From DASVEG01 sp035540495 (GTDB lineage: Bacteria > Actinomycetota > Acidimicrobiia > Acidimicrobiales > CADCTF01), in assembly GCA_035540495.1 (NCBI GenBank), contig DATLGL010000033.1, positions 1-64,000 on the forward strand: 64,000 nucleotides of DNA, read 5' to 3'. Below, piece after piece: positions 15,776 to 24,434 of the stretch. Within the stretch, counting starts at the first letter, position 1. The number at the start of each line of letters is the position of its first letter. Below the pieces are notes generated by a model that searched no databases, was not told where the DNA came from, and worked only from the letters and a program-made list of their open reading frames with translations. The translations under genes were made by a program, and so were the position numbers.

Positions 15776-16395
15776 TTAGTCGGTAGGCGCGGGAGGCGTC
15801 AGCTGGCGGCCCATCCATTTCTCCCGGAGCGAGTTCGCGAGCTCGCGAGCAAGCTCGGCAGCGGGAGCGAGTCCGCTGTCGATCTCGAGGTCATACGCAG
15901 GGAACCGGTGCGCTAGGTCGACATACCCGCGGCGAGACCCGGCCAGTACGACTCGTTCCGATCGCGCTCGCGGCGCGCGACCAGTTCCGCCTCGGCTCGC
16001 ACCGCTACCCACGTGACATCGCGGGCGTCGAGCGCTGCCACCCAGCCGGTGTACTCACGCTTGTCGAACACGATCGTCGACACGACGACGCCGGCGCCTC
16101 GACGGGCTAGATGGGCGACCGCGACCCGGAACGAGTCGAACACCACTCGGGCATCGGGTCCGACCATGAAGTCTTGGAAGCCGGCCCGCTCGGAGTCATA
16201 GCTGACGCCGCGCGAAGCATGCGCCCCGCGGTGACCCGGCCAAGCCCACCACTCCTTCGGAAGGCCCCACAAAGCGACATCCATGTCGAGCGAGTACCAG
16301 AACGAGCCGTCGCGCCCAAGTTCAGCGACGAGAGCGCGGCCGACCGTCGTCTTCCCAGCACAGGAGGTCCCATTCAGCATCACCACCGGCGCCAC
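15776..16395 (-). pseudogene. Chloramphenicol-phosphotransferase-like kinase, frameshifted
   Basis: A P-loop small-molecule kinase of the chloramphenicol phosphotransferase (CPT) family. Walker A is LNGTSCAGKTTVG; FWYSLDMDVALWG, VVFDSFRVAVAHLARRG and the EARRRERDR-like RAEAELVARRERDRNE are typical. The frame that holds these ends at a stop at 15913 just after YWPGLAAG, but the next frame continues with the expected tail YVDLAHRFPAYDLEID and PAAELARELANSLREKW to 15776. A one-base shift between about 15925 and 15945 therefore breaks the gene, either as a true mutation or a sequencing error. The start is unclear (GTG 16395; TTG 16437 possible). Confidence 0.7.
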
Positions 16396-16564
16396 GAGAG
16401 ATGAGCGTACGGTTCCGCGGCGTTTGGGCGGCGCCAAAGTGCCGCGGCGGTCAATGCTGACGAACTCGATGACGATCGATGCGATGCAGGCGACGCCGCT
16501 TCTGAGGCGTACAGCAGACGATCGCCGTCGACGCTGTCCCCTACGTCGATAGTCGCTCGACGAG

Positions 16565-17443
16565 ATGCGACTGAGCGGACAAGCTCACCGCGTGGGGGAC
16601 CTCGAGCACGACACGTCCGTGGAGTTCATAGATCGCCGCGAAGACGGGGTTGCGCGCTACCGAGCGAGCCTTTCGCAGAAGTGGGAGATCTGGGGCCCGA
16701 TGGGCGGCTACGTCGCCTCGGTCGCGCTGCGGGCAGCAGGTGCAGAGAGTCGCTTCGACCGGCCGGCCAGCTTCTTCTGTCAGTACCTCGGTGTCGCGAA
16801 GTTCGACGATGTCGAGGTGGAGGTCACGCCGCTACGGGTCGCCAAGACCGCGCTCGCGCAGCGGATAGCGGTCCTGCAGGGCGATCGGCGGATCCTGGAG
16901 GCGACCGTCTGGAGCGTCGGAGACGTCGAAGGGCTCAGCCATGACGTCACCAGCGCGTCCCGACCCGATGTCCCTCGGTACGACGAGCTGCAGAACATCG
17001 AGGATCTCCTGACCGACGAAGAACGTCAGCAGGGGCCGCCGTTCCCCTTCTGGAACAACCTCGACGCCAGGCCGATCGGGTGGTCGCGGGAGCCGCGGGC
17101 GAGGGTGGATCCGACGTGGAGGGAGTGGCTGCGGTTCACGCCAACGCCGACGTTCGCAGATCCGTGGGTGGACGCATGCCGCGCGTTGATCGTCATCGAC
17201 GTGCAGAGCTGGCCGTCGGCCTCCAGCGCGCACGAATGGGGGCACGGCTTCATCGCCCCGAGCCTCGACCTCTACGTCGCTTTCCACGACCCCCGCCCGG
17301 AGAGCGCATGGCTCCTCGCCGACGGCAGTGGCCCGATCGCGCGTGACGGCCTCATGGCGTGGAACGGCCGGATGTGGAGCGAGGACGGCGCACTCGTGGC
17401 AACCGGGACCGGGCAGCTGCTCTGCCGGCGCGCCAGCGCGTGA
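16565..17443 (+). CDS. Acyl-CoA thioesterase-like double hotdog protein
   Basis: A 292-residue protein with two hotdog domains (TesB-like, 4HBT_3 type). Recognisable pieces are the N-terminal WGPMGGYVASVALRAAG, FCQYLGVAKFDDVEVEV, and the C-terminal LDLYVAFHDPRPESAWLLAD followed by GLMAWNGRMWSEDGALVATG, which carries the DG-A..A.G ending of these enzymes. It should hydrolyse an acyl-CoA to free acid and CoA in the cytoplasm. No operon partner; the next gene converges from the other strand. Confidence 0.88.
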   Translation: MRLSGQAHRVGDLEHDTSVEFIDRREDGVARYRASLSQKWEIWGPMGGYVASVALRAAGAESRFDRPASFFCQYLGVAKFDDVEVEVTPLRVAKTALAQRIAVLQGDRRILEATVWSVGDVEGLSHDVTSASRPDVPRYDELQNIEDLLTDEERQQGPPFPFWNNLDARPIGWSREPRARVDPTWREWLRFTPTPTFADPWVDACRALIVIDVQSWPSASSAHEWGHGFIAPSLDLYVAFHDPRPESAWLLADGSGPIARDGLMAWNGRMWSEDGALVATGTGQLLCRRASA

Positions 17444-17479
17444 CCGTGCCTGAACGCCTCCGCTCGACGTCGGATCGGC

Positions 17480-17929
17480 TCACGCCTCGCCGCTCAGACC
17501 CAGTGCCCGCCGGAGTGTGTCGACCTGCTCCTGCTTCCGCATGATCAGGTGTTCGAGCCGATGTTCGAGCGCCTCCGAGCGTGGCTCCTGCCCGGTGTCC
17601 GGGATCACCGCGTGGAACGCCGCGAGGACCTCGAGCTCATGCTCGATGAGTTGCTGGAGCGACGACTCCGGCGAGTCGCTCAACGAGAATGGAGCCGGTG
17701 CCGCCGTCGGATCGCCGCCGATGGCCACGATCTTCTGCACCATCCGTCTCGTGTCGTGCAGTTCGTCGACGGCGAACGCCGACAGCAGCGGCTCCAGCGC
17801 CTGCCAATGCGCGCCCTGCATCGTGCCTGCGAGCAGCGCGTGCTCGAGCACCGACCGGTACTGCAGCGACAGCGCAACATTGAGTTTGCGGACGGCTTCG
17901 GGGACGTTCATGGGATCGGCGTCGGGCAT
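17480..17929 (-). CDS. Ferritin-like four-helix protein
   Basis: A 149-residue helical protein of the ferritin/bacterioferritin-like superfamily. Candidate di-metal ligands follow the usual spacing: E in QYRSVLEHALLAG, ExxH in VDELHDTRRM, E in IEHELEVLAAFH and ExxH-like EHRLEHLIMRKQEQ. It could bind a di-iron centre for oxidation or storage. The ATG at 17929 is used; 17911 is also possible. The frame is open further upstream but carries no family sequence. It converges with the thioesterase gene and is divergent from the HIT gene. Confidence 0.75.
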   Translation of the reverse strand: MPDADPMNVPEAVRKLNVALSLQYRSVLEHALLAGTMQGAHWQALEPLLSAFAVDELHDTRRMVQKIVAIGGDPTAAPAPFSLSDSPESSLQQLIEHELEVLAAFHAVIPDTGQEPRSEALEHRLEHLIMRKQEQVDTLRRALGLSGEA

Positions 17930-18153
17930 GCGCCGCTCGTACCCGAAAGGCGAGAAGTGTGATCTCGGCTGCGTGAGACTGACTTCGAGCGCCCGAGGCC
18001 GGCTACTCAGTGGGAGCGGATCCTCGACCGCGACGATCTGGAAGCCCGTGAAGCGGCTGATCAACAGGAACAAGCCTCACGCCGATCCCGTCGTCCGTGG
18101 CGCGCCGAGCAGCCGGCACGCGCTGCGATGGATGCACCTGCTTGACTCGCCGC

Positions 18154-18651
18154 GTGGACGGATGCCGAACCTGCTCGCTTCTCGAACGACGCGACGCCGG
18201 CGAGGCGCCCGACTGGGACTGCATCGTGAGGACGGAGTCGTGGGACGTCGTCCACTGCGACAACACGAGCTTGCTCGGCTGGATCGTGCTCGTCGTGCGC
18301 CGGCACGTCGCGGTGCTCGCAGATCTGACGGAGGCCGAGGCGGCAGCCATGGGACCGCTCATCCGACGTGTCTCCCGGGCATTGCACGAACACGTCGGTT
18401 GCGAGAAGACGTACGTCGTCCAGTTCGCGGAGCACCCCCAGCACCGCCACGTGCACGTGCACGTCGTGCCTCGACCTCCCCAGCTCGCAGATGACGAAGT
18501 CGGCCCGGGGATCTTCAAGTTCCTCGGCGTCGACGACGCGGCCCGAGTTTCCGAGACGCAGATGAACGGGTTGGCGTCTGCGCTCAGAGACGCGCTGACG
18601 ACATCTGAACCTCCCCCGAGAGGCGCGGCAGCGGGGAGCATGGGATCGTGA
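18154..18651 (+). CDS. HIT-family nucleotide hydrolase/transferase
   Basis: About 165 residues. The histidine-triad motif HVHVHVVPR with upstream EHPQHRH identifies the family, which hydrolyses or transfers nucleotidyl groups through the middle His. An N-terminal GCRTCSLL gives a CxxC pair as in many HIT proteins that bind zinc. The start is uncertain (GTG 18154 chosen; 18097 is also in frame) because no clear ribosome site is seen. Its stop overlaps the next start (GTGA), so it is coupled to the SnoaL-like gene. Confidence 0.85.
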   Translation: MDGCRTCSLLERRDAGEAPDWDCIVRTESWDVVHCDNTSLLGWIVLVVRRHVAVLADLTEAEAAAMGPLIRRVSRALHEHVGCEKTYVVQFAEHPQHRHVHVHVVPRPPQLADDEVGPGIFKFLGVDDAARVSETQMNGLASALRDALTTSEPPPRGAAAGSMGS

Positions 18652-19052
18652 AGCCAGAGGGGGACGGCCGCGAGACGGAGTTGGTGCTTGCCGTCGAGGC
18701 GGCATACGACGACGCGTGGTCTGCAGGCGATCTGGACGCGTTGATGAGATGCGTCAGCAAGGAAGCTGTCCTGGTCAACCCGCGAGGCGAAGCCGCTGTG
18801 GGCCACGCCGCGATTCGCGCCGCACTCGGGACGTTCCTCGCCGGCGACGCGAAGGGATCGCGCCACCGCAGCCGAGTGGGTCGCGTCACGTTCGTTCGCG
18901 ACGACGTCGTAGTCGTGGACGGCGACGCCACGATCGAGCTCCCGGGAGGCACAGGAGCCCTGCACCATCCGTTCACCGACGTGCTCGTGCGAGAGGACGG
19001 CCGGTGGGTCATCGCGCACATTCGCGCCTATCAGTTCGAGTCGCGCGGATAG
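18648..19052 (+). CDS. SnoaL-like / SgcJ-type NTF2-fold protein
   Basis: A 134-residue NTF2-fold protein: AAYDDAWSAGDLDALMRCVS, VLVNPRGEAAVGHAAIRAAL, GRVTFVRDDVVVVDGDATIE and the end VREDGRWVIAHIRAYQF. Such SgcJ/EcaC-type proteins are small binding or lyase-like proteins of unknown detailed role. The GTG at 18648 overlaps the HIT stop. Unrelated in close sequence to the NTF2-like protein at 15198, though of the same fold. Confidence 0.82.
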   Translation: MKPEGDGRETELVLAVEAAYDDAWSAGDLDALMRCVSKEAVLVNPRGEAAVGHAAIRAALGTFLAGDAKGSRHRSRVGRVTFVRDDVVVVDGDATIELPGGTGALHHPFTDVLVREDGRWVIAHIRAYQFESRG

Positions 19053-19171
19053 CACCGCCTCGACCCGTCGAGGTACGTCCGAGACGTGCACCGGCAGACC
19101 GCGGAGCGCGCGTGCGGTGGCTGATCCGGTAACGCTGGCCACCAAGCCGCACGCGGCGTACCGTCGAACGG

Positions 19172-20554
19172 GTGCGGGGGCGCAAGTGGAGCCGCGGCGA
19201 GCCAGACGGCCATGACGCCGAACGCGCCGCACGAACCGGCGGCCACAGCCCCGAGCGGCCACCCGGACCGACGACGAGCCGCCACGACGCGGTTCTAAGC
19301 CTTCAGAGGGCCGCCGGAAACGCTGCCGTCACGGCGTTCGTGCAGCGAAAGCCCGGTGCCGCCGGCGCGTTGGTCCTCAAGAGGGGATCGAAGGGCCCGC
19401 TCGTGCGGGAGCTGCAGGAGCTGTTGAACTCGACCTCGCTCCTGCCCAAGCCGGTGGATGTTGACGGCGACTTCGGCCCGAGTACCGTCCGCGCCGTTCG
19501 GCTCGCCCAGGCCCGCCTCGCGGTCGCGGTGGACGGCAAGGCAGGGCCGCGGACGATGGGCGCCCTCCGCTCACTCGCGCAGGGAAGGACCGCGAAGGCG
19601 GAGGCGACGGGCAAGGCGGCCGCGCGAGCCGACGACGCGTGGGCTGTCGGTGCCCAGGCCCACGCCGACAGCATGTGGGAGCGCGCCCTCGCTGCGTATG
19701 CCGAGGTCGTGACCCTCGCCGAGGAGGCAGGCAACAGCGAGCTCCAAGCCGCGGCGGCCGCGCGGATTCGCGAAGTTCGCCTTCGCAAGCCACCGACGCC
19801 ATACGGAGACCTGCGAACTGCCACGCCGCCGACGGAAGACTCCCACGAGGTCACCGCCAAGCGTGCGATCGCCGAACGCCTCTACCGGAACAAGCAGTAC
19901 GAGCAAGCCCTGGCCGCCTACCTCGCCGTGTACGAAGCATCCGGCGGCGGGCCCAACGCGTCGGAGGATGCCTGGTCGATCGCCAACTGCTACCACCGCC
20001 TCAGCAACTTCGACGACGCCGCGTCGTGGTATCGCGAGACAGCGACGCACTTCACTTCTGGGGAAGAGGACAGCTTCGCGCTCATCGTGTTCGAACGGAC
20101 GAGGGAAGCGACGCTCCACAAGCCGCCGACGCCGTCTGATGAGCTCAAGCAGAAGTACCTCGCCAACCTCGAGGGCCGAGTCGATCCTGAGCAGGAGGAG
20201 AAGACGGACGAGCTGCGGGATAGGTCGCAGGCCGCAGAGGTGAAGTACGCGGCGGGTGACGTCAGGGGCGCGCTTGGCATGTTCCTGGACGTCTACCGAG
20301 ACGCAGCTCCGTTCACTTACTCGCTGGCCGAGGTCCTGTACAACATCGGCATCTGCCACCACGACCTCGGTCACTACGAACAAGCCGTCGAGTTCTATCG
20401 ACAGTCGCGCGAGGTCAACCGCGGTCGCGCCTGGTACATCTCCTCGGCTGCTCGCCTTGGCGCCGATGGCAGCGGCCTCGCCGCCGATGCCGCCCATGTT
20501 CGAGAGCACGCCTCTGCACGGATCGCAAAGGCTCTCCGCCACCAGAAGAGCTGA
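19172..20554 (+). CDS. Peptidoglycan-binding + TPR protein with SLQxxAGN motif
   Basis: A 460-residue protein in three parts. Residues 1-40 are disordered and charged; 43-59 read SLQRAAGNAAVTAFVQR. Residues 68-130 are a PG_binding_1 domain (VLKRGSKGPLVRELQELLNS, VDGDFGPSTVRAVRLAQ, VDGKAGPRTMGALRSL). Residues 150-450 hold TPR-like repeats (YAEVVTLAEEAGN, YEQALAAYLAVYEASGG, YNIGICHHDLGHYEQAVEFY). No signal peptide is seen, so if it reaches the wall it must use another route. The same short motif recurs in the gene at 46466. Such motifs are, from memory, common at the N-terminus of proteins linked to DUF4157 and extracellular contractile injection systems; that link is inference. Confidence 0.8.
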   Translation: MRGRKWSRGEPDGHDAERAARTGGHSPERPPGPTTSRHDAVLSLQRAAGNAAVTAFVQRKPGAAGALVLKRGSKGPLVRELQELLNSTSLLPKPVDVDGDFGPSTVRAVRLAQARLAVAVDGKAGPRTMGALRSLAQGRTAKAEATGKAAARADDAWAVGAQAHADSMWERALAAYAEVVTLAEEAGNSELQAAAAARIREVRLRKPPTPYGDLRTATPPTEDSHEVTAKRAIAERLYRNKQYEQALAAYLAVYEASGGGPNASEDAWSIANCYHRLSNFDDAASWYRETATHFTSGEEDSFALIVFERTREATLHKPPTPSDELKQKYLANLEGRVDPEQEEKTDELRDRSQAAEVKYAAGDVRGALGMFLDVYRDAAPFTYSLAEVLYNIGICHHDLGHYEQAVEFYRQSREVNRGRAWYISSAARLGADGSGLAADAAHVREHASARIAKALRHQKS

Positions 20555-20622
20555 CGACATCCCATGGGCGGGCTGAGCATCGACACCTAGACGAGCGGAC
20601 GCCGGGACGCGATCCTGGAGCA

Positions 20623-20853
20623 GTGGCGGAGCCCACCGAGATACCTCATCGTCGCGAGCTCTTCGTCGACGAGACCGGCGCCGGAATGCGCGTCACGTGG
20701 CACGCCGAGCAAGAACTGTTCGTCGTCAGCCTGTGGCGAGACGACGTCTGCGTCGGCGCGATTCGCCTCGACGCAGGAGACACCGCGCGCCTCGTCGCGA
20801 TGCTGACTCGCGCGCTTGCGTCGAGCGTGAGCGGCAACCGCCGAACAGCCTGA
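20623..20853 (+). CDS. Small conserved-looking hypothetical protein
   Basis: A 76-residue protein with coding-type composition: RRELFVDETGAGMRVTWHAE then QELFVVSLWRDDVCVGAIRL and a helix GDTARLVAMLTRAL. It looks like a compact beta sheet plus helix. I do not recognise the family. The GTG start has CTGGAG just upstream. It converges on the HEAT gene 10 bases further on. Confidence 0.6.
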   Translation: MAEPTEIPHRRELFVDETGAGMRVTWHAEQELFVVSLWRDDVCVGAIRLDAGDTARLVAMLTRALASSVSGNRRTA

Positions 20854-20863
20854 GCAGCGAAGG

Positions 20864-21388
20864 TCACCCAGGAGGCGCGTGGCGCATCGAAGGCAACCGT
20901 CTGCGCGCCATGGCACGCAGGCCACGATCGCGGTCGTGGAGAGCGACGTCGGCTAGCGCCTCAGCGACCTCGGGACGGCGCGATACGACCTTGCCGAGCG
21001 TGTCGATAGCGCTCGCGCGAATGTCCGGATTCGCGGAGTGCAGGAGCTCCAATGCGCGAGGGACGAACAGATCCTCGCCCGGGCGGCACTCGTTCTCCTT
21101 GCACTGGTCGCACGCCAGAGCGTGCAGCGCCCGCTTCAAGACCCCTGGGTCGTCGTCGTCGAGCGCAGCGACGAGATCCACGAACGACAGCTCGTCGGCG
21201 AGGTGGTCGAGTATCGAGGCGCACTGACGGCGCACCATCGGATCATGGTGACGCAGACCGCGCCGGAGTGCCGGCACGGCTGGCTGTCCGGCATCACGGA
21301 GGTAGAGCTTCGCCCGCTGCCGGCGCGACGACCTGCCCAACTGCGCGACCCAGCCGTCGAAGTCGCTCCGGCTCGGTCGCCCGTGCAT
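20864..21388 (-). CDS. HEAT-repeat protein with CxxCx4C cluster
   Basis: A 174-residue armadillo/HEAT-like helical repeat protein. After VPALRRGLRHHDPMVRRQCA and LSFVDLVAALDDDDPGVLKR comes HALACDQCKENECRPGEDLF, with C93, C96 and C101 placed in the loop of a repeat; two further repeats follow (ANPDIRASAIDTLGKVVS, DRDRGLRAMARRRL). The cysteines could bind zinc or an iron-sulphur cluster. The gene at 29262 has the same cluster at the same point of its repeats (ALHGLACERCREQPLC). Function unknown; scaffold-type protein binding is likely. Confidence 0.78.
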   Translation of the reverse strand: MHGRPSRSDFDGWVAQLGRSSRRQRAKLYLRDAGQPAVPALRRGLRHHDPMVRRQCASILDHLADELSFVDLVAALDDDDPGVLKRALHALACDQCKENECRPGEDLFVPRALELLHSANPDIRASAIDTLGKVVSRRPEVAEALADVALHDRDRGLRAMARRRLPSMRHAPPG

Positions 21389-21451
21389 CACGACGACCGT
21401 ATGTAGCTACCGCGTCGCCGTCTAGCGATTTCGCTCCGATTGGGTCCGCGC

Positions 21452-21682
21452 CTACCGCGGGCCGTCGAGCGACGCGAGGATGAGCGCCCACGAGGCGAGC
21501 CTGTGCTCGCACCAGCTTGCAGGAGCGACGAGGCAGTCGTCGGGACAGCGGCACACGCCGTCTGCAACCCACTCGTCGAGCTCGTCGACGTCTGGTGGCG
21601 CCCAGCCGCTGTTGACCTCGAACCACGCGATGGCGTTCGCGATGGCGCGAGACGCATCGTTGGCCGCGTCGTCGGCGCTCAG
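21452..21682 (-). CDS. Small Cys-rich protein, probable CTG start
   Basis: A 76-residue protein whose frame has clear coding character: AIANAIAWFEVNSGWAPPDV, DELDEWVADGVCRCPDDC and VAPASWCEHRLASWALILAS. Cysteines C-x-C-x3-C and a later C-x-H suggest a zinc site. No ATG, GTG or TTG exists between its conserved part and the preceding gene; the only sensible start is CTG at 21682, overlapping the TGA of the alpha/beta hydrolase (CTGA), a counterpart of the usual ATGA coupling. The frame continues upstream antisense-free but inside the hydrolase gene. Family not recognised. Confidence 0.55.
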   Translation of the reverse strand: MSADDAANDASRAIANAIAWFEVNSGWAPPDVDELDEWVADGVCRCPDDCLVAPASWCEHRLASWALILASLDGPR

Positions 21683-22518
21683 CTGCCTACCGCCTCGCCC
21701 ACATCGTTCGAATCGATGAAGCGCACGAGCGCCTTCGGGTACTCGGGCGGCATGTGCCCTGCGACGATCGCGGTCAGATGTGACTTCCCGGGCAGGACCA
21801 CGTTGGTGAAGTCGCGCAACTCCCGCCAAAGGCGGTGCGTCTTCGAGAACGGTCGATCGAACTCGCCGTTGATCGCCAGCACCGGCACCTCGATCTTGCG
21901 GAGATCGAGATCGATGGCCGTTCGACGCGGCGCCTCCCCTTCGGCGCCCTGTGCTTGCGGCCATCGTGGCGTTCGTGGCTTTGAAGCCGCCTCCTCGGCC
22001 TGCTCACGTGTCATGCCGTTGTTCATCGCCGCCGAGATCCGCAGATTCCGGCTCGCCTCCGTCTCCTCAGGGTCAGTCCCTTCCGGATCAGGCGCAACGC
22101 GCTGGATCCACTCGTCGTCCGTCTCCATCACACCTGACCCGCCGAAACTCGCGGTGATGAACCGCTCCGGGATCAGGCTCAGCAGCCGAGCCGTGATCAT
22201 GCCGCCCATCGAGTAGCCGTGGATGTGGGCTCGCTCGATGCCGAGATGGTTCATCAGGTCGATGACATCTTTCGCGCGGCCGGGTCCGCCCGGCGTCGGC
22301 TTGTCGCTCCTGCCGTGGTTCCGCGTGTCGAGCGCCACGACCCGATGGGTCTGCGCCAGCGCGTCGGCGACGCCGTTCGCGCACCAGTTGCCTTCGGCAC
22401 TACCTGTGTACCCGTGGATCAGCACGACCCAGGAGCCGTGCTCGCCCTTCCGGACGAAGTGCAGCTTCACGTCGTCGGTCGTCGTGAACCAGCCGTGCTC
22501 GAAGCCGTTGTCGGCCAT
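21679..22518 (-). CDS. Alpha/beta hydrolase
   Basis: A 279-residue alpha/beta-fold hydrolase. The oxyanion segment is WVVLIHGYTGSAEGNW, the nucleophile elbow HGYSMGGMITARLL, the acid GEFDRPF and the base GKSHLTAIV. Between them lies a helical lid with many Glu/Arg. Likely an esterase, epoxide or C-C bond hydrolase; the substrate is not inferable. The ATG at 22518 has GGGGGAGCC directly upstream. Overlaps the small Cys-rich gene downstream. Confidence 0.88.
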   Translation of the reverse strand: MADNGFEHGWFTTTDDVKLHFVRKGEHGSWVVLIHGYTGSAEGNWCANGVADALAQTHRVVALDTRNHGRSDKPTPGGPGRAKDVIDLMNHLGIERAHIHGYSMGGMITARLLSLIPERFITASFGGSGVMETDDEWIQRVAPDPEGTDPEETEASRNLRISAAMNNGMTREQAEEAASKPRTPRWPQAQGAEGEAPRRTAIDLDLRKIEVPVLAINGEFDRPFSKTHRLWRELRDFTNVVLPGKSHLTAIVAGHMPPEYPKALVRFIDSNDVGEAVGS

Positions 22519-22625
22519 GGCTCCCCCCGAAGCTCGCGCCGCCACGTACGCGGCGATCGAACGTGTCTAGGCCGCGAACACGCGCGGCGCAAAGGCGGTG
22601 GCTCCTGCTCGGCCCCGATGTGGCT

Positions 22626-24434
22626 TCAGAGGTAGGCCCGGGCTTGGAGCGCGTAGAGCTCGGCGTACACGCCTCCGCGCTCCATGAGCTCCGCATGGGA
22701 TCCGACCTCGGTGATCCCCTGATCGCCGACGACCACGATCAGGTCGGCCATGCGCACCGTCGAGAACCGGTGTGACACGAGGATCGTGATGGCGCCGTTC
22801 GCGCGGGCGACCTGACGTGCGGTGCCCGCATACCGCTCGAAGAGAGCGTGCTCGGTGTCGGCGTCGAGCGCAGCGGTCGGCTCGTCGAGAACCAGCAGCA
22901 GCGGCGTCGCCCGCATCATCGCCCGACCGAGCGCGAGCTTCTGCCATTGCCCGCCCGAAAGCTCGGTGCCGCCCTCGAAGCTCCTTCCGAGCTGCGTCTC
23001 CAAGCCGTCTGGCAGCTGCTCCGCGACCGCCTCCGCCGAAGCCCGCTTCAAGGCGTCCTGCACCGCGCCGAGGTCGTCGATCGCCGGGAGGTCACCGACG
23101 CCGACGTTCTCGCGCGCCACCAGCTCGAACTGTGCGAAGTCCTGGAAGCCAGCCGACATCCGGGCGCGCCACTCGCCCGGAGGGATCCGGGAAAGATCGA
23201 TGCCGTCGACAGTGATGACCCCTGCGGCGGGGTCGTAGAACCGCGCGAGGAGCTTCATCAGGGTTGTCTTGCCCGCACCGTTCTCCCCGACGACGGCGAC
23301 GGTCGCACCAGCCGGGATCGAGAGGTCGACGTTCCGCAGGACCTCGACGTCAGTCCCCGGATACCGGAACGAGAGTCCTTCGATCCGGATTCCTGTCTCG
23401 AGACGATCCGGAGCGGCGAGCGGCTCCGCTACCTCGGCGGTCGCCGCCCGGGCATCGTCGACGAGGCGAAGGTACCGAGACGTGGTCTTCAACGTGTCGA
23501 ACAGCCACGCCACCATCCAGTAGACGGAGTTGACCTGTTGGTTCACCTGGGCTGCGAGGCTGACGACGAGGACGACGTCCTCCGGACCGGCCTCACCGTC
23601 GAGAGCCCGCAGCGCGACGTAGCCGACTGCGGACACGTACCCGAGGCCGAACAGAACCCACCCGAAGGTGCTCATGAGCGTGGCGCGGACGTTAAGCCGG
23701 TTGAACTCGGCGTCGAGCGACTCGACCAGAGAGTCGAAGCGTGACTCGATCTCGGGCTGCAAGCCGAACACCCGCAACTCCTTCGCGGGCGGGCCCGTCG
23801 TGCTGAGCTCGTACAGGTGGTCGCTGAGGCGCAGCCGTTCTGCCGTTGCCTCCTCCACCTTCTGCCACCACGCACGGATCTTCGCCGACAGCACGATCGT
23901 CGGAACACCGAAGAGCGGCAAGAGCGCGAGCGCCGGATGTACGGACACGAGCAGCATCGCCGTCGTGACGACGGAGCCGACAACAGCGAAGTTCTCGATG
24001 AGCGCTCCGATCGACCCACTCAGAGCTTCCTTCTGTGAACGAAGGAGCTCGAGCCGGTCGAGGTGTTCCGGCCGTTCGTGGTACTCGAGCGTCGGGATGC
24101 GCGCCGACAACTCGATCAACTCGCGATCGATCAGCAGGCCGGTCGACTCCTCCATCCGGAAACGCAGGTCGAGCCGCGCCAGTGACGTCACCGTGGCGAC
24201 CGAGGCGATCACACCCGTCGCGACGGCGAGCCGCACTGCGCGGTCGCCGTCACCGTCGACGATCGCGCCGATGACGCGGCTGACCAGGAAGGCCGTGATC
24301 AGCAGCCCGGTCGACTGCGCGACAGAGCAGACGATGGCACCCACCGCGCGCAGCGGGTCGGCGCGAAACGCCAGCGATGCCATGTGCCACAGGGCGCGAA
24401 CCAAGCGCGCCTTGTCGACGCTTAGGTCAGCCAT
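22626..24434 (-). CDS. ABC exporter subunit (membrane + ATPase)
   Basis: About 602 residues: an N-terminal exporter membrane domain (about residues 1-320, several hydrophobic segments such as TGLLITAFLVSRVIGAIV and LMSTFGWVLFGLGYVSAVGY) fused to an ATPase domain. Walker A is GENGAGKTT, the signature LSGGQWQKLALGR, Walker B LLLVLDEPTAALD with catalytic Glu, and H-loop LVSHRFST. The gene starts inside the end of the next ABC gene (overlap 8 bases from ATG 24434), so the two form a heterodimeric exporter. The substrate is unknown; nothing next to it points to a peptide or drug. Confidence 0.9.
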   Translation of the reverse strand: MADLSVDKARLVRALWHMASLAFRADPLRAVGAIVCSVAQSTGLLITAFLVSRVIGAIVDGDGDRAVRLAVATGVIASVATVTSLARLDLRFRMEESTGLLIDRELIELSARIPTLEYHERPEHLDRLELLRSQKEALSGSIGALIENFAVVGSVVTTAMLLVSVHPALALLPLFGVPTIVLSAKIRAWWQKVEEATAERLRLSDHLYELSTTGPPAKELRVFGLQPEIESRFDSLVESLDAEFNRLNVRATLMSTFGWVLFGLGYVSAVGYVALRALDGEAGPEDVVLVVSLAAQVNQQVNSVYWMVAWLFDTLKTTSRYLRLVDDARAATAEVAEPLAAPDRLETGIRIEGLSFRYPGTDVEVLRNVDLSIPAGATVAVVGENGAGKTTLMKLLARFYDPAAGVITVDGIDLSRIPPGEWRARMSAGFQDFAQFELVARENVGVGDLPAIDDLGAVQDALKRASAEAVAEQLPDGLETQLGRSFEGGTELSGGQWQKLALGRAMMRATPLLLVLDEPTAALDADTEHALFERYAGTARQVARANGAITILVSHRFSTVRMADLIVVVGDQGITEVGSHAELMERGGVYAELYALQARAYL

